In this document: piece after piece, positions 17,997 to 26,133 of the stretch
Layout of the letters: every line of letters begins with the position of its first letter
Numbering within the stretch: the stretch's first letter is position 1
Assembly (NCBI RefSeq): GCF_000020665.1
Contig: NC_011071.1
Coordinates: 4,515,001 to 4,573,969 of the forward strand
From: Stenotrophomonas maltophilia R551-3
GTDB lineage: Bacteria; Pseudomonadota; Gammaproteobacteria; Xanthomonadales; Xanthomonadaceae
Direction of reading: 5' to 3'
DNA: 58,969 bases
The notes under the pieces: generated by a model
Database searches by the model: none
Told to the model about the DNA's origin: nothing
Seen by the model: only the letters and a program-made list of their open reading frames with translations
Position numbers and translations under genes: made by a program

Positions 17997-20036
17997 ATGA
18001 ACGCGCTGACCGACCGCCAGGCCTGGCTGTTCTCGATCAAGACCTACCTGGCCGCGGTGGCCGCGCTGTACATCGCCATGGCCGGCAACCTGTCGCGCCC
18101 GTACTGGGCGATGGGCACGGTGTACATCGTCAGCCAGCCGCTGCTGGGCCCGACCCGGGCCAAGGGCGTGTACCGCATCGTCGGCACCCTCGTGGCCGGC
18201 CTGGCCACCCTGCTGGTGTTGCCGGCGCTGGTGGAAACGCCGCTGGTGCTCAGCGCGGCGATGTCGATCTGGCTGGCCGGCTGCCTGTTCATGGCCCTGC
18301 TCAACCGCGGCCCGCGCGGCTACGCGTTCCTGCTGGCCGGCTACACGACGGCCTTCATCGGCTTCCCGGCCGTGACCTCGCCGGAAACCATCTTCGACAC
18401 GGTGGTGGCACGCAGCGAGGAGATCATCCTCGGCACGGTGGTGGCGGTGCTGTTCGCATCGCTGCTGTTCCCGGCCTCGGTACGCCCGATGCTGCGCGCG
18501 CGCATCGGCAACTGGATGGAGGACGCCGCACAGTGGTGCCGGCAGATCCTTGAACGTGGCCGCGCGCATGCGCCGCGCAACCGGCTGGCCGCCGACCTGG
18601 TGCAGTTCGAGGCGCTGATCGAGTTCCTGCGCCGCGATGATCCACGCCATGCCGGTTCGGCGGTGTCGATGGAGCGCCTGCGCGAGCGCATGCTGCTGCT
18701 GTTGCCGGTGCTGTCCTCGATTGCCGATCGCCTGAGCGCGCTGCGCAGCGACGGCCAGGCCCTGCCCGAAGGGCTGCCGGCACTGGTCGACGATATCCAC
18801 AACTGGCTGGACGGGCCCACCAACGCCAGCGAGTACGCCCGCCTGCGCGCGCGCATCAGCGCGCTGAAGCCGCAGGTGGACCGCGACCTGCAGCACCTGC
18901 AGCTGGCCAGCCTGCTGCTGCGCCTGGAGGAACTGGTGGACCTGTGGCAGGACTGCCGCACGTTGCAGCATGCAATCGACCACGGCACCGCGCCGCTGGA
19001 CCGCGCGCACTACCGCATCCGCACCGAACGCGTGGCCGCCGACAAGCACGTCGACTACGGCATGGCGCTGTTTTCCGCGCTTAGTGCCGGCGTGGCGCTG
19101 ATGAGCTACTGCGTGCTGTGGATCGCGCTGGGTTGGGAAGGTGGTGGCAACGGCGCGATGATGGCGGCGGTGACCGCCGCGTTCTTCGCCGCACAGGACG
19201 ACCCGGCACCGAGCATGGTGTCGTTCCTGGTATGGGCGATGGTCGCGTCGGTGGTGGCCGGCGTGTACCTGTTCGGCGTGTTCCCGGCCGTGCACGACTT
19301 CGGCCTGCTGGCGCTGGTATTGGCGGTGGCGTTCCTGCCGCTGGGGCTGATGCTGCACCATCCGAAGAGCGCGCTGTTCGCACTGCCGCTGACGGTGAAC
19401 CTGGCCGCGCTGCTGAGCCTGCAGAACACCTACAGCGCCAACATCCAGACCTTCCTCAACTCGTCGATCGCGATGTTCATCGGCATTGGCTTTGCCGTGG
19501 TGATGACCCGCCTGTTCCGTTCGGTGGGTGCCGAGTGGACCGCACGCCGCCTGGTGCGGCAGGGCTGGACCACGCTGGCCGAGGCCGCCGAAGGCCGTGG
19601 CCAGCAGGACCGCCAGCGCTTCGCCGCACGCATGCTCGACCTGCTGGGCCTGCTCGCACCGCGCCTGGCGGCGACGCCAGAGGGCAGCGACATCGCCTCG
19701 GTGGACATGCTCAACGAAGCGCGCATCGGCCTGAACATCCTGCAGCTGCGTCGCGCACGGCTGGAACTACCCGAGCGCAGCCGCGAAGCGGTCGAGCACA
19801 TCCTGGAAGAGATCGCCGTGCATTACCGCCGTCAGATCGCCGCGCGCAAACCGATTGTGGCGGCCGAGGCGCTGCGGGAGCGGCTGGATACCTCGCTGGG
19901 CCGGGTCGGCAGCGTGGCTGCCTGCAAGGCCCGCGATGAAGCCCTGATGGGCCTGATCGGCCTGCGCTTCGCGCTGTTCCCGGAGGCCAAGGCATTGGCG
20001 CCGGGGCTGGCGGATGCCGGCGCGCCGTCCATGTAA
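17997..20036 (+). CDS. FUSC-family inner-membrane efflux protein (AaeB/FusC-like)
   Basis: The 679-aa protein has two membrane blocks (about 15-165 and 350-500), each followed by a soluble helical domain, the PET/FUSC layout. Typical motifs are SRPYWAMGTVYIVSQPL and GTLVAGLATLL near the start and DYGMALFSALSAGVALM before the second block. Relatives export aromatic acids (AaeB) or fusaric acid. The start is 3 nt after the NodT stop. The substrate is not predictable, but MarR control fits a phenolic or aromatic acid. The operon ends here, followed by a SMAG repeat pair. Confidence 0.9.
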   Translation: MNALTDRQAWLFSIKTYLAAVAALYIAMAGNLSRPYWAMGTVYIVSQPLLGPTRAKGVYRIVGTLVAGLATLLVLPALVETPLVLSAAMSIWLAGCLFMALLNRGPRGYAFLLAGYTTAFIGFPAVTSPETIFDTVVARSEEIILGTVVAVLFASLLFPASVRPMLRARIGNWMEDAAQWCRQILERGRAHAPRNRLAADLVQFEALIEFLRRDDPRHAGSAVSMERLRERMLLLLPVLSSIADRLSALRSDGQALPEGLPALVDDIHNWLDGPTNASEYARLRARISALKPQVDRDLQHLQLASLLLRLEELVDLWQDCRTLQHAIDHGTAPLDRAHYRIRTERVAADKHVDYGMALFSALSAGVALMSYCVLWIALGWEGGGNGAMMAAVTAAFFAAQDDPAPSMVSFLVWAMVASVVAGVYLFGVFPAVHDFGLLALVLAVAFLPLGLMLHHPKSALFALPLTVNLAALLSLQNTYSANIQTFLNSSIAMFIGIGFAVVMTRLFRSVGAEWTARRLVRQGWTTLAEAAEGRGQQDRQRFAARMLDLLGLLAPRLAATPEGSDIASVDMLNEARIGLNILQLRRARLELPERSREAVEHILEEIAVHYRRQIAARKPIVAAEALRERLDTSLGRVGSVAACKARDEALMGLIGLRFALFPEAKALAPGLADAGAPSM

Positions 20037-20043
20037 TGCGATC

Positions 20044-20101
20044 CGCCGGGCATGGCCCGGCGCTACCATCGTCATCCGGTAGCGCCGGGCCATGCCCGGC
20101 G
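20044..20101. repeat. SMAG/REP palindrome pair (GTAG-headed, inverted)
   Basis: A minus-oriented copy (20044-20066) faces a plus-oriented GTAG copy (20079-20101); the stem is GCGCCGGGC / GCCCGGCG around a CAT centre. It lies between the efflux operon and the next gene on the same strand and could limit read-through. Confidence 0.85.
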
Positions 20102-20130
20102 TCCTTACGCCACGGCAACAGGACGGTTCA

Positions 20131-20529
20131 ATGAGTTACGACATGATGGTGTTCGAGGCCAGTGCGGCCCCGCGCGAGGCTGCGGCTTTCATCGCCTGGT
20201 TCGAAAAGCAGACGCAGTGGAACGAGCGCCACGAGTACGACGACCCGGCGGTCAGCAGCCCGGCACTGCAGGCGTGGTTCGCGGAGATGGCACAGGAATT
20301 TCCGCCAATGAACGGGCCGCTGAGCAACGACGAGGACGACCGTGCCGAGGTGACCGAGTACAGCATCGGTAGTCAGGTGATCTACGGCGCGTTCGCCTAT
20401 TCGGTGGCCGAACGTGCGCATGGCCGCGTGCAGGACCTGGCCGAGAAGCACGGCGTGGGCTTCTTCGACGTGAGTGCCGACGAAGCGGCGATCGTGTTCC
20501 CGGATGGCCTGGTGTTGATCGCGGAGTAA
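20131..20529 (+). CDS. Conserved hypothetical protein
   Basis: This 132-aa acidic, soluble protein begins MSYDMMVFEASAAPREAAAF. It contains AWFAEMAQEFPPMNGPL, an acidic DEDDRAE patch, and TEYSIGSQVIYGAFAYSVAERA, and it ends DGLVLIAE. There is no signal or membrane segment. The ATG at 20131 follows CAGGACGG at a reasonable spacing. I do not recognise a function. It stands alone, fenced by a SMAG pair upstream and another hairpin repeat downstream. Confidence 0.8.
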   Translation: MSYDMMVFEASAAPREAAAFIAWFEKQTQWNERHEYDDPAVSSPALQAWFAEMAQEFPPMNGPLSNDEDDRAEVTEYSIGSQVIYGAFAYSVAERAHGRVQDLAEKHGVGFFDVSADEAAIVFPDGLVLIAE

Positions 20530-20531
20530 CT

Positions 20532-20572
20532 GGGGTCGGAGCCCGTTCCCGTTGGGGACGGGATCCGACCCC
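20532..20572. repeat. GGGGTCGGA hairpin repeat between convergent genes
   Basis: An inverted repeat of the form GGGGTCGGAnCCC...GGGATCCGACCCC. It lies between the hypothetical gene's stop (20529) and the convergent recD stop (20576). Related copies are at 33823-33861, 47114-47144 and 52364-52392, with a half copy at 37232-37244. It may act as a bidirectional terminator. Confidence 0.7.
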
Positions 20573-20575
20573 GCG

Positions 20576-22456
20576 TCAGAACAGCTGGCCCTGCACGGTG
20601 GGCTGTTCGATGCGCGCCGGTGCTTCAGCCACCTCTTCCGCACCCAGCCGCCAGGCCAGACCACCCAATCGGCTGGCGTGGCGCTTCAATGCGGCCTGCA
20701 GCACATCGGCGCTGCCGGCCACATGCAGCACCTGGCGGGCGCGGGTCAGGCCGGTGTAGACCAGTTCGCGCGACAGCACGCGGCTGTCCTGGCGTGGGAG
20801 CTGCAACCACACTTCGTCGAACTCCGAACCCTGCGCCTTGTGCACGGTCATCGCGAAGGCGCTTTCATGCGCGGGCAGTGCGGCCGGGTGGAAGGCGCGC
20901 GGCTGGTCGACGCTGTCGCCGGGGAACCAGGCCACCATCGCGCCGCTGCCATCACGCAGGCAGATGCCGATATCGCCGTTGAACAGGCGATGCCGGTAGC
21001 TGTTCTCGGTGACCAGCAGCAGGCGACCCTGGAAGTAGCCGGGGGTGTTGCCGGCCAGCAGCTGTTCGATGCGGCTGTTGAGCCCGCGTGCGCCCTGCGG
21101 GCCTTCGCGCAAGGCGGTCAGCACACGCAGGCGCCCGGCCTGCTGCAGGGCAAGCACTGGATCAGCCGCGTCGGCCAGTGCTCGCCAGTGGCCCAGCAGG
21201 TGCTCGCGCTGGCCACGCAGCGGATCGGCCTCGCCTTCGTGGAAATGCACGCCGGCCAGTTCACCGCTGCGCAGCAGCTGCAATGCTGTGCTGCTGTCGC
21301 CCTCGCGCACGGCGTGGGCCAGCGGTGCCAGATCCAGCGCATCGCTCTGCCGGTAGCCGCGCTGCAGCTGCACGCGGCGCCCGGCGAAGGCGCGTGGTGC
21401 GGCCTGCGGCTGCAAGATGGCCGGCGCCAGAAGACCATGCAGTGCCTGCGCGTCATCAGCGCGGGTACCGATGCCATCACCGCTGGCACGCAGGATCGCG
21501 CTGAGCACGTCGCCGGCCTCGACCGAGGGCAACTGATCGGGATCGCCGAGCAGGATCAACCGGGTGCCGCTGGCGATCGCGTCGACCAGCTTGGCCATCA
21601 TCGGCAGATCGATCATCGAGGCTTCGTCGACCACCACCACATCCACCGGCAGCGGATTGTCGGCATGGTGGCGGAAGCGCGGTGAATCGGGAATCACGCC
21701 GAGCAGGCGATGCAGGGTGGTGCCGGTACTGGGCAGCGCCGCGCACAACGCCGGGTCCAGTCCTTGTTCCTGCAGCCGTTGCACGGCGACGCGAAGGCTC
21801 TCGGCCATGCGCTCGGCGGCACGCCCGGTGGGCGCGGCCAGCGCCACCTCGGGCAGCGGCTGGCCGGCGTGCCGGGCCTGCGCGGCCAGCAGCAGCAACA
21901 GGCGCGCGATGGTGGTGGTCTTGCCGGTGCCGGGGCCGCCGGTGACCAGCGCCAGCGGATGGCGCAGGGTCACGCCGGCGGCGCGTGCCTGATGATCTTC
22001 GCCGCCCAGTGCCTGCGGGAACAGCTGCGCGAACAAAGGCGCCAACGCTGCCATGTCCGGCGCCGGCAGCGGATGCCGGCCGATGCGCTGCAGCCCAGCC
22101 GCCAGCTGACGCTCGTACTCGCGATAGCGGCGCAGGTAGAGCAGGCCGTTCTCCAACACCAGCGGCGCATCCTCGGCGATGGCGTCGGCCTGCTCCGGCG
22201 TCGCGACCCACGGCGATGCGCACAGCTGCTCCAGCCAGTCCTGCGCGGCAGGCCACTCGGGTACGCCTTCCAGCAACCGCTGCGGTTGCGCCGGATCGAA
22301 CGCAGCATGGCCTTGCGATACCGCCAGCGACGCAAGCGCAGCCGCCAGCGCCACGCTCTCGGGCGTGTCGTCGCGCAGCCGCTGCAGGCTGGTCGCTAGT
22401 GCATGGTCGAGGGTGCGCAGCAGGCCCTTCTGGTGCAGTTCCTTCAGCAGGCTCAT
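20576..22456 (-). CDS. recD: Exodeoxyribonuclease V alpha subunit RecD
   Basis: The 626-aa SF1B helicase has Walker A GGPGTGKTTT (173-182), Walker B region VVVDEASMIDLPMM, LLGDPDQLPSVEAGD, and the C-terminal AFAMTVHKAQGSEFDEVWL with VYTGLTRAR. It is the fast 5'-to-3' motor of RecBCD, which processes double-strand breaks for RecA. Its ATG overlaps the recB stop (ATGA). It is the last gene of recC-recB-recD. The length matches the family (E. coli about 608 aa). Confidence 0.95.
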   Translation of the reverse strand: MSLLKELHQKGLLRTLDHALATSLQRLRDDTPESVALAAALASLAVSQGHAAFDPAQPQRLLEGVPEWPAAQDWLEQLCASPWVATPEQADAIAEDAPLVLENGLLYLRRYREYERQLAAGLQRIGRHPLPAPDMAALAPLFAQLFPQALGGEDHQARAAGVTLRHPLALVTGGPGTGKTTTIARLLLLLAAQARHAGQPLPEVALAAPTGRAAERMAESLRVAVQRLQEQGLDPALCAALPSTGTTLHRLLGVIPDSPRFRHHADNPLPVDVVVVDEASMIDLPMMAKLVDAIASGTRLILLGDPDQLPSVEAGDVLSAILRASGDGIGTRADDAQALHGLLAPAILQPQAAPRAFAGRRVQLQRGYRQSDALDLAPLAHAVREGDSSTALQLLRSGELAGVHFHEGEADPLRGQREHLLGHWRALADAADPVLALQQAGRLRVLTALREGPQGARGLNSRIEQLLAGNTPGYFQGRLLLVTENSYRHRLFNGDIGICLRDGSGAMVAWFPGDSVDQPRAFHPAALPAHESAFAMTVHKAQGSEFDEVWLQLPRQDSRVLSRELVYTGLTRARQVLHVAGSADVLQAALKRHASRLGGLAWRLGAEEVAEAPARIEQPTVQGQLF

Positions 22457-25400
22457 GCACTGGCTCCACGGGCACGCGCAGCCAGTTCGGCCTGGGCCTG
22501 TTCGCCACCGGCGAACAACGCATCCAGGGCATCCACCAGCGCCAACGGGAAGCGGTCCACATGCACACCGTTGCCGGCGGCATCCAGGCCGCGGCAGAAC
22601 AGATAGCGGATGCCGCCCATGTCGCGCTCGTAGTCGTAGGCCGCACCCAGGCGGAAACGCAGCCAGCGATGTAGAGCCACCGTATAGATCAGCGCCTGCA
22701 GGTCGTACTCGCTGTGGCGCATGGCAATGGCCAGCAGGTCCGGGCTGTAGCCGGGCAGGCGGTTGGATTTGTAGTCGAGCACATACCAGCGCCCGTCGCG
22801 CACGTAGGTCAGGTCGATCATGCCGGTCATCAGCCCTTCCAGGCGGCGGCGCTGCCCGAAGCCGCGACGCGTGCTGGAAACCCCATGTGCATGCAGCACC
22901 TGCAACAGCGCCGGCACCGTGGTCGGTTCGATGGCGAAATGGAAGTCGATTTCCGCGCGGCGCTCGCCTTCACCCAGGCTGTGCAGCGCACCGCCCTCGG
23001 GCAGCGGCACGGTGAGCGTGTGGCCCACCAGCGGCACCAGCACCGCCACGCCATCGTCCAGGTCGGCATCGGCATAGCCTTCGTCGTGCAGCGCCTTGCG
23101 CAGTACCTCGGCCTGTCCCTCAGGGGCTTGCAGACCTGGCTGCCAATCACCCCATGCGGCGAAGTCGACGTTCTCCATCGCCTCGTGCAGCACATTGCCG
23201 AAGCGACTGCCCATGAAGCGCGGGTCGATCGGCGCGCTGTCTTCGGCGGCCACGGTGGGTTCGGGCAGCGCCGGTTCCAGCGGCAGTTCCGGGCCGGCCG
23301 GTTCGTCGGCCGCCGGTGCCGGCAACTCGGTGGCCGCCGCTTCGATATCGTTGCCAACACCCGCATCTGCGTGGGCCAGCTGGGTGAAGCTGTAGACCCA
23401 CCAGTCGTGCGGCACGCGCCGGGTCAGAGCACGCACCGCCGGAAGGTCGCCTTCCACTTCGGCCGCCAGCTGCGGCAGCGCGGCCGGTGCCTCACTGTCA
23501 TCGATGTGCACATCGGCGTGCGCGCGCAGCGCCTGCAGGTCACCCAGCAGCGGCGCCAGCCGCGTCTTGCCGAGCCCGGCCAGATCACCCACGGCGATCC
23601 ACAGCGCATGCTCGGCACGGGTCAGTCCCACATACAGCAGGCGCGCATCCTCGGCCCGCTGCTCGCGCTCACGTTGGTTGCTGGCCGCTTCCCAGGCCTC
23701 GTCCTTGTCCAGTTTCCAATGCAGCTGGCGCTGGCCACCGACGTGCACCGTGCAGTGCGAGGCGGTGTTCGGTGCGCCGCCGTCGATGCCGACGAAGGGC
23801 AGGAACACCAGCGGATACTCCAGGCCCTTGCTCTTGTGCAGGGTGATGATCTGTACGCGCCGCGCATCCGATTCCAGGCGCAGCAGCTGCTGCTCGTCAT
23901 CCTGATCGGCGCTGGCCATCTGCCCCTGCAGCCAATCCAGCAGGCCGTGCATGCCCAGCGCCTGCGCCGAGGCTTCCTGCAGCAGTTCGCCCAGCTGCAG
24001 GTAATTGGTCAGGCGGCGCTCGCCATCGATCAGCGCCAGCAGGCGTTCGCCCTGTGCGGCACAGACGTCGGCGATCACTGCGAACGGTCCGCCGCGCTGC
24101 CAGCGCTCACGCCAGTGCAGCAGTTGTGCCTGGAACTCGCGTTGCAGGTCGCCCTCGCGTTCCATCGCCGCTATCGCACTGGCCCGCTGGCCAAGCAGCA
24201 CGGTGGCCAGCACCGCACGCAGGCGGCCTTCGTCGGCGGGTTGCAGCAGCGCCAGCAGCAGCGCGCGCAGATCACGTGCTTCGCTGGTGGCGAACAGGCT
24301 CTGCTTGCCGGCCGCCACGGCGGGAATGCCGACCGCTGCCAGCGCGCGCTGCACCAGCGTGGCCTCGCGATGCGAGCGCACCAGCACCGCGATATCACCG
24401 GGTTGAACCGGGCGTCCACGCAACACGGCATTGCCTGCACGCGCCTCGACCAGGATCTGGTGAATCGCAGCCACGCAGGCCTGGGTCGCGGCATCACGCG
24501 AGGCGTCCGCACTCATCGCCTTGTCACCGCCACTGCGCAGCACGCGCAGGGTGAGTGCCGTGGCGGCATGGCCATCACGCTGGTAGTCCTCGTCGATGCG
24601 CACGCCACCGGGGCGCACCGGCTCGAACTGGATGTCGCGTTCGAGGAAGGCGTCTTCGCCACCGTTGTCGTACAGCGCCTGCAGCGCGCGCAGCACCGCC
24701 GGGCGTGAGCGGAAGTTCTGGTCCAGCACCGGCGCCTGCTGCGCCACCTGCTTGGCCTTCAGGTAGGTGTGGATATCACCGCCGCGGAAGCCGTAGATCG
24801 CCTGCTTGGGGTCGCCGATCAGGAACAGCGCCGGCGCCAGGCCGAGTTCACGCACCTCCGGCGAATCGCCGAACACGGTGTGGAAGATGCCCCACTGGCG
24901 ATCGTCGGTGTCCTGGAACTCATCGACCAGCGCGATGCGGTACTGCGCACGCAGTTGTTTCACCAGCGTCAACCGTTGCGGGCCTTCCAGTGCCAACGCC
25001 ACGCCATCGATCAGGTCGTCGTAGGTCTGTACCCGGCGCGTGCGCTTCAGCGCCTGCAGGCGCTGCGTGGCTTCGGCGCGAAGCGCGTGCAGGAAATTCA
25101 ATGCAGTGGCACGCAACCAGGCATCGCGTTCGGCCAGCAGCGCTACATAGCGCGCCAACGGTTCCTGCAATAGCGACGACGGCGTGCGGTCGAGGAATTT
25201 CTTGTTGGTCTTGTCGGCCAGCCCATCCGGCAGCAGCGCCGGCAGGCGCTCGCTGGCCAGCAGCTCGCGCGGGTCGCCGCGCTCAGCCCAGGCCAGCAGC
25301 TGTCGGCCCAGCGGGTGCAGCCAGCCCAGCTTGTAGGACACGCCGTTGATCCACTTGTTGTCGACGGCATCGCAGAGGTCGATGAAGAACTGCTCGCCAT

Positions 25401-26133
25401 GTTCGCGCACGCTTGCGGACAGTGCCTCGGCCGCGCTCTGCAGCGCCGGGTGTGGATCAGCCAGCGTCACCGGCTGTGGCAACGGGTGCAGTGGCGGCGT
25501 GCCCAGCAGCGCGCGCAGATCGGCCGCCAGCGCGTCCGGGTTGGACCACAGCCAGGTCAGCGGCTCCAGCGTGGCCGGGTCATTGGCATGCACGCGCCAC
25601 AGATCAGCGGCCAGCTCCTCCAGCAGTTCACGATCGCTGGCCAGCAGTTCCGGCGGATCAAAGGTGTGGCCGCTTTCCAGCGCATGCTCGCGCAGCACGC
25701 GGGTGCAGAAGCCGTGGATGGTGAAGATGGATGCCAGGTCGATTTCGTCGGCAGCCACCTGCAGGCGGCGCTTCAATGCAGAGGCGCTCTCGGAGCCGCC
25801 CTGCAGATGACGCTGCAGCACGTCGCGGGTCAATCTCGCGTCGGGTGCTTCACCCTCGGCCGGTTCCAGATCGACCAGGCGCGCGGCCAGCGCCAGGCGC
25901 TCACGGATGCGCTTGCGCAGTTCCTGGGTGGCCGCATCGGTGAAGGTCACCGCCAGGATCTGGCCGATGCGAAGGCCCTGCTCCACCACAAGGCGGGTGA
26001 ACAACGTGGCCAGGGTGAAGGTCTTGCCGGTGCCTGCGCTGGCTTCGATGAGGCGGATGCCGTCCAGCGGCAGGGCCAGGTAGGGATCGCCCGCCATGCG
26101 CTGGGTTTCCTTGTCTGCGATGGCGGTGTTCAT
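22453..26133 (-). CDS. recB: Exodeoxyribonuclease V beta subunit RecB
   Basis: The 1226-aa protein has an N-terminal UvrD-type helicase with Walker A ASAGTGKTFTLA (31-42), AVTFTDAATQELRKR, the VDEFQDTDDRQW motif and LLYVGLTRAEHAL. A C-terminal nuclease domain carries GMIDLTYVRDGRWYVLDYKS, whose D...DYK residues are the catalytic set. It provides the 3'-to-5' motor and the only nuclease site of RecBCD. The start is taken at 26133 (MNTAIADKETQ) because it overlaps the recC stop in ATGA; a longer frame upstream lies inside recC. Confidence 0.95.
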   Translation of the reverse strand: MNTAIADKETQRMAGDPYLALPLDGIRLIEASAGTGKTFTLATLFTRLVVEQGLRIGQILAVTFTDAATQELRKRIRERLALAARLVDLEPAEGEAPDARLTRDVLQRHLQGGSESASALKRRLQVAADEIDLASIFTIHGFCTRVLREHALESGHTFDPPELLASDRELLEELAADLWRVHANDPATLEPLTWLWSNPDALAADLRALLGTPPLHPLPQPVTLADPHPALQSAAEALSASVREHGEQFFIDLCDAVDNKWINGVSYKLGWLHPLGRQLLAWAERGDPRELLASERLPALLPDGLADKTNKKFLDRTPSSLLQEPLARYVALLAERDAWLRATALNFLHALRAEATQRLQALKRTRRVQTYDDLIDGVALALEGPQRLTLVKQLRAQYRIALVDEFQDTDDRQWGIFHTVFGDSPEVRELGLAPALFLIGDPKQAIYGFRGGDIHTYLKAKQVAQQAPVLDQNFRSRPAVLRALQALYDNGGEDAFLERDIQFEPVRPGGVRIDEDYQRDGHAATALTLRVLRSGGDKAMSADASRDAATQACVAAIHQILVEARAGNAVLRGRPVQPGDIAVLVRSHREATLVQRALAAVGIPAVAAGKQSLFATSEARDLRALLLALLQPADEGRLRAVLATVLLGQRASAIAAMEREGDLQREFQAQLLHWRERWQRGGPFAVIADVCAAQGERLLALIDGERRLTNYLQLGELLQEASAQALGMHGLLDWLQGQMASADQDDEQQLLRLESDARRVQIITLHKSKGLEYPLVFLPFVGIDGGAPNTASHCTVHVGGQRQLHWKLDKDEAWEAASNQREREQRAEDARLLYVGLTRAEHALWIAVGDLAGLGKTRLAPLLGDLQALRAHADVHIDDSEAPAALPQLAAEVEGDLPAVRALTRRVPHDWWVYSFTQLAHADAGVGNDIEAAATELPAPAADEPAGPELPLEPALPEPTVAAEDSAPIDPRFMGSRFGNVLHEAMENVDFAAWGDWQPGLQAPEGQAEVLRKALHDEGYADADLDDGVAVLVPLVGHTLTVPLPEGGALHSLGEGERRAEIDFHFAIEPTTVPALLQVLHAHGVSSTRRGFGQRRRLEGLMTGMIDLTYVRDGRWYVLDYKSNRLPGYSPDLLAIAMRHSEYDLQALIYTVALHRWLRFRLGAAYDYERDMGGIRYLFCRGLDAAGNGVHVDRFPLALVDALDALFAGGEQAQAELAARARGASA

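Noticed and set aside
16323..19361. Open frame of 1012 codons on the minus strand
   Set aside because: It is antisense to HlyD, NodT and FUSC genes and is His/Gln/Arg-rich, typical of GC-driven shadow frames.
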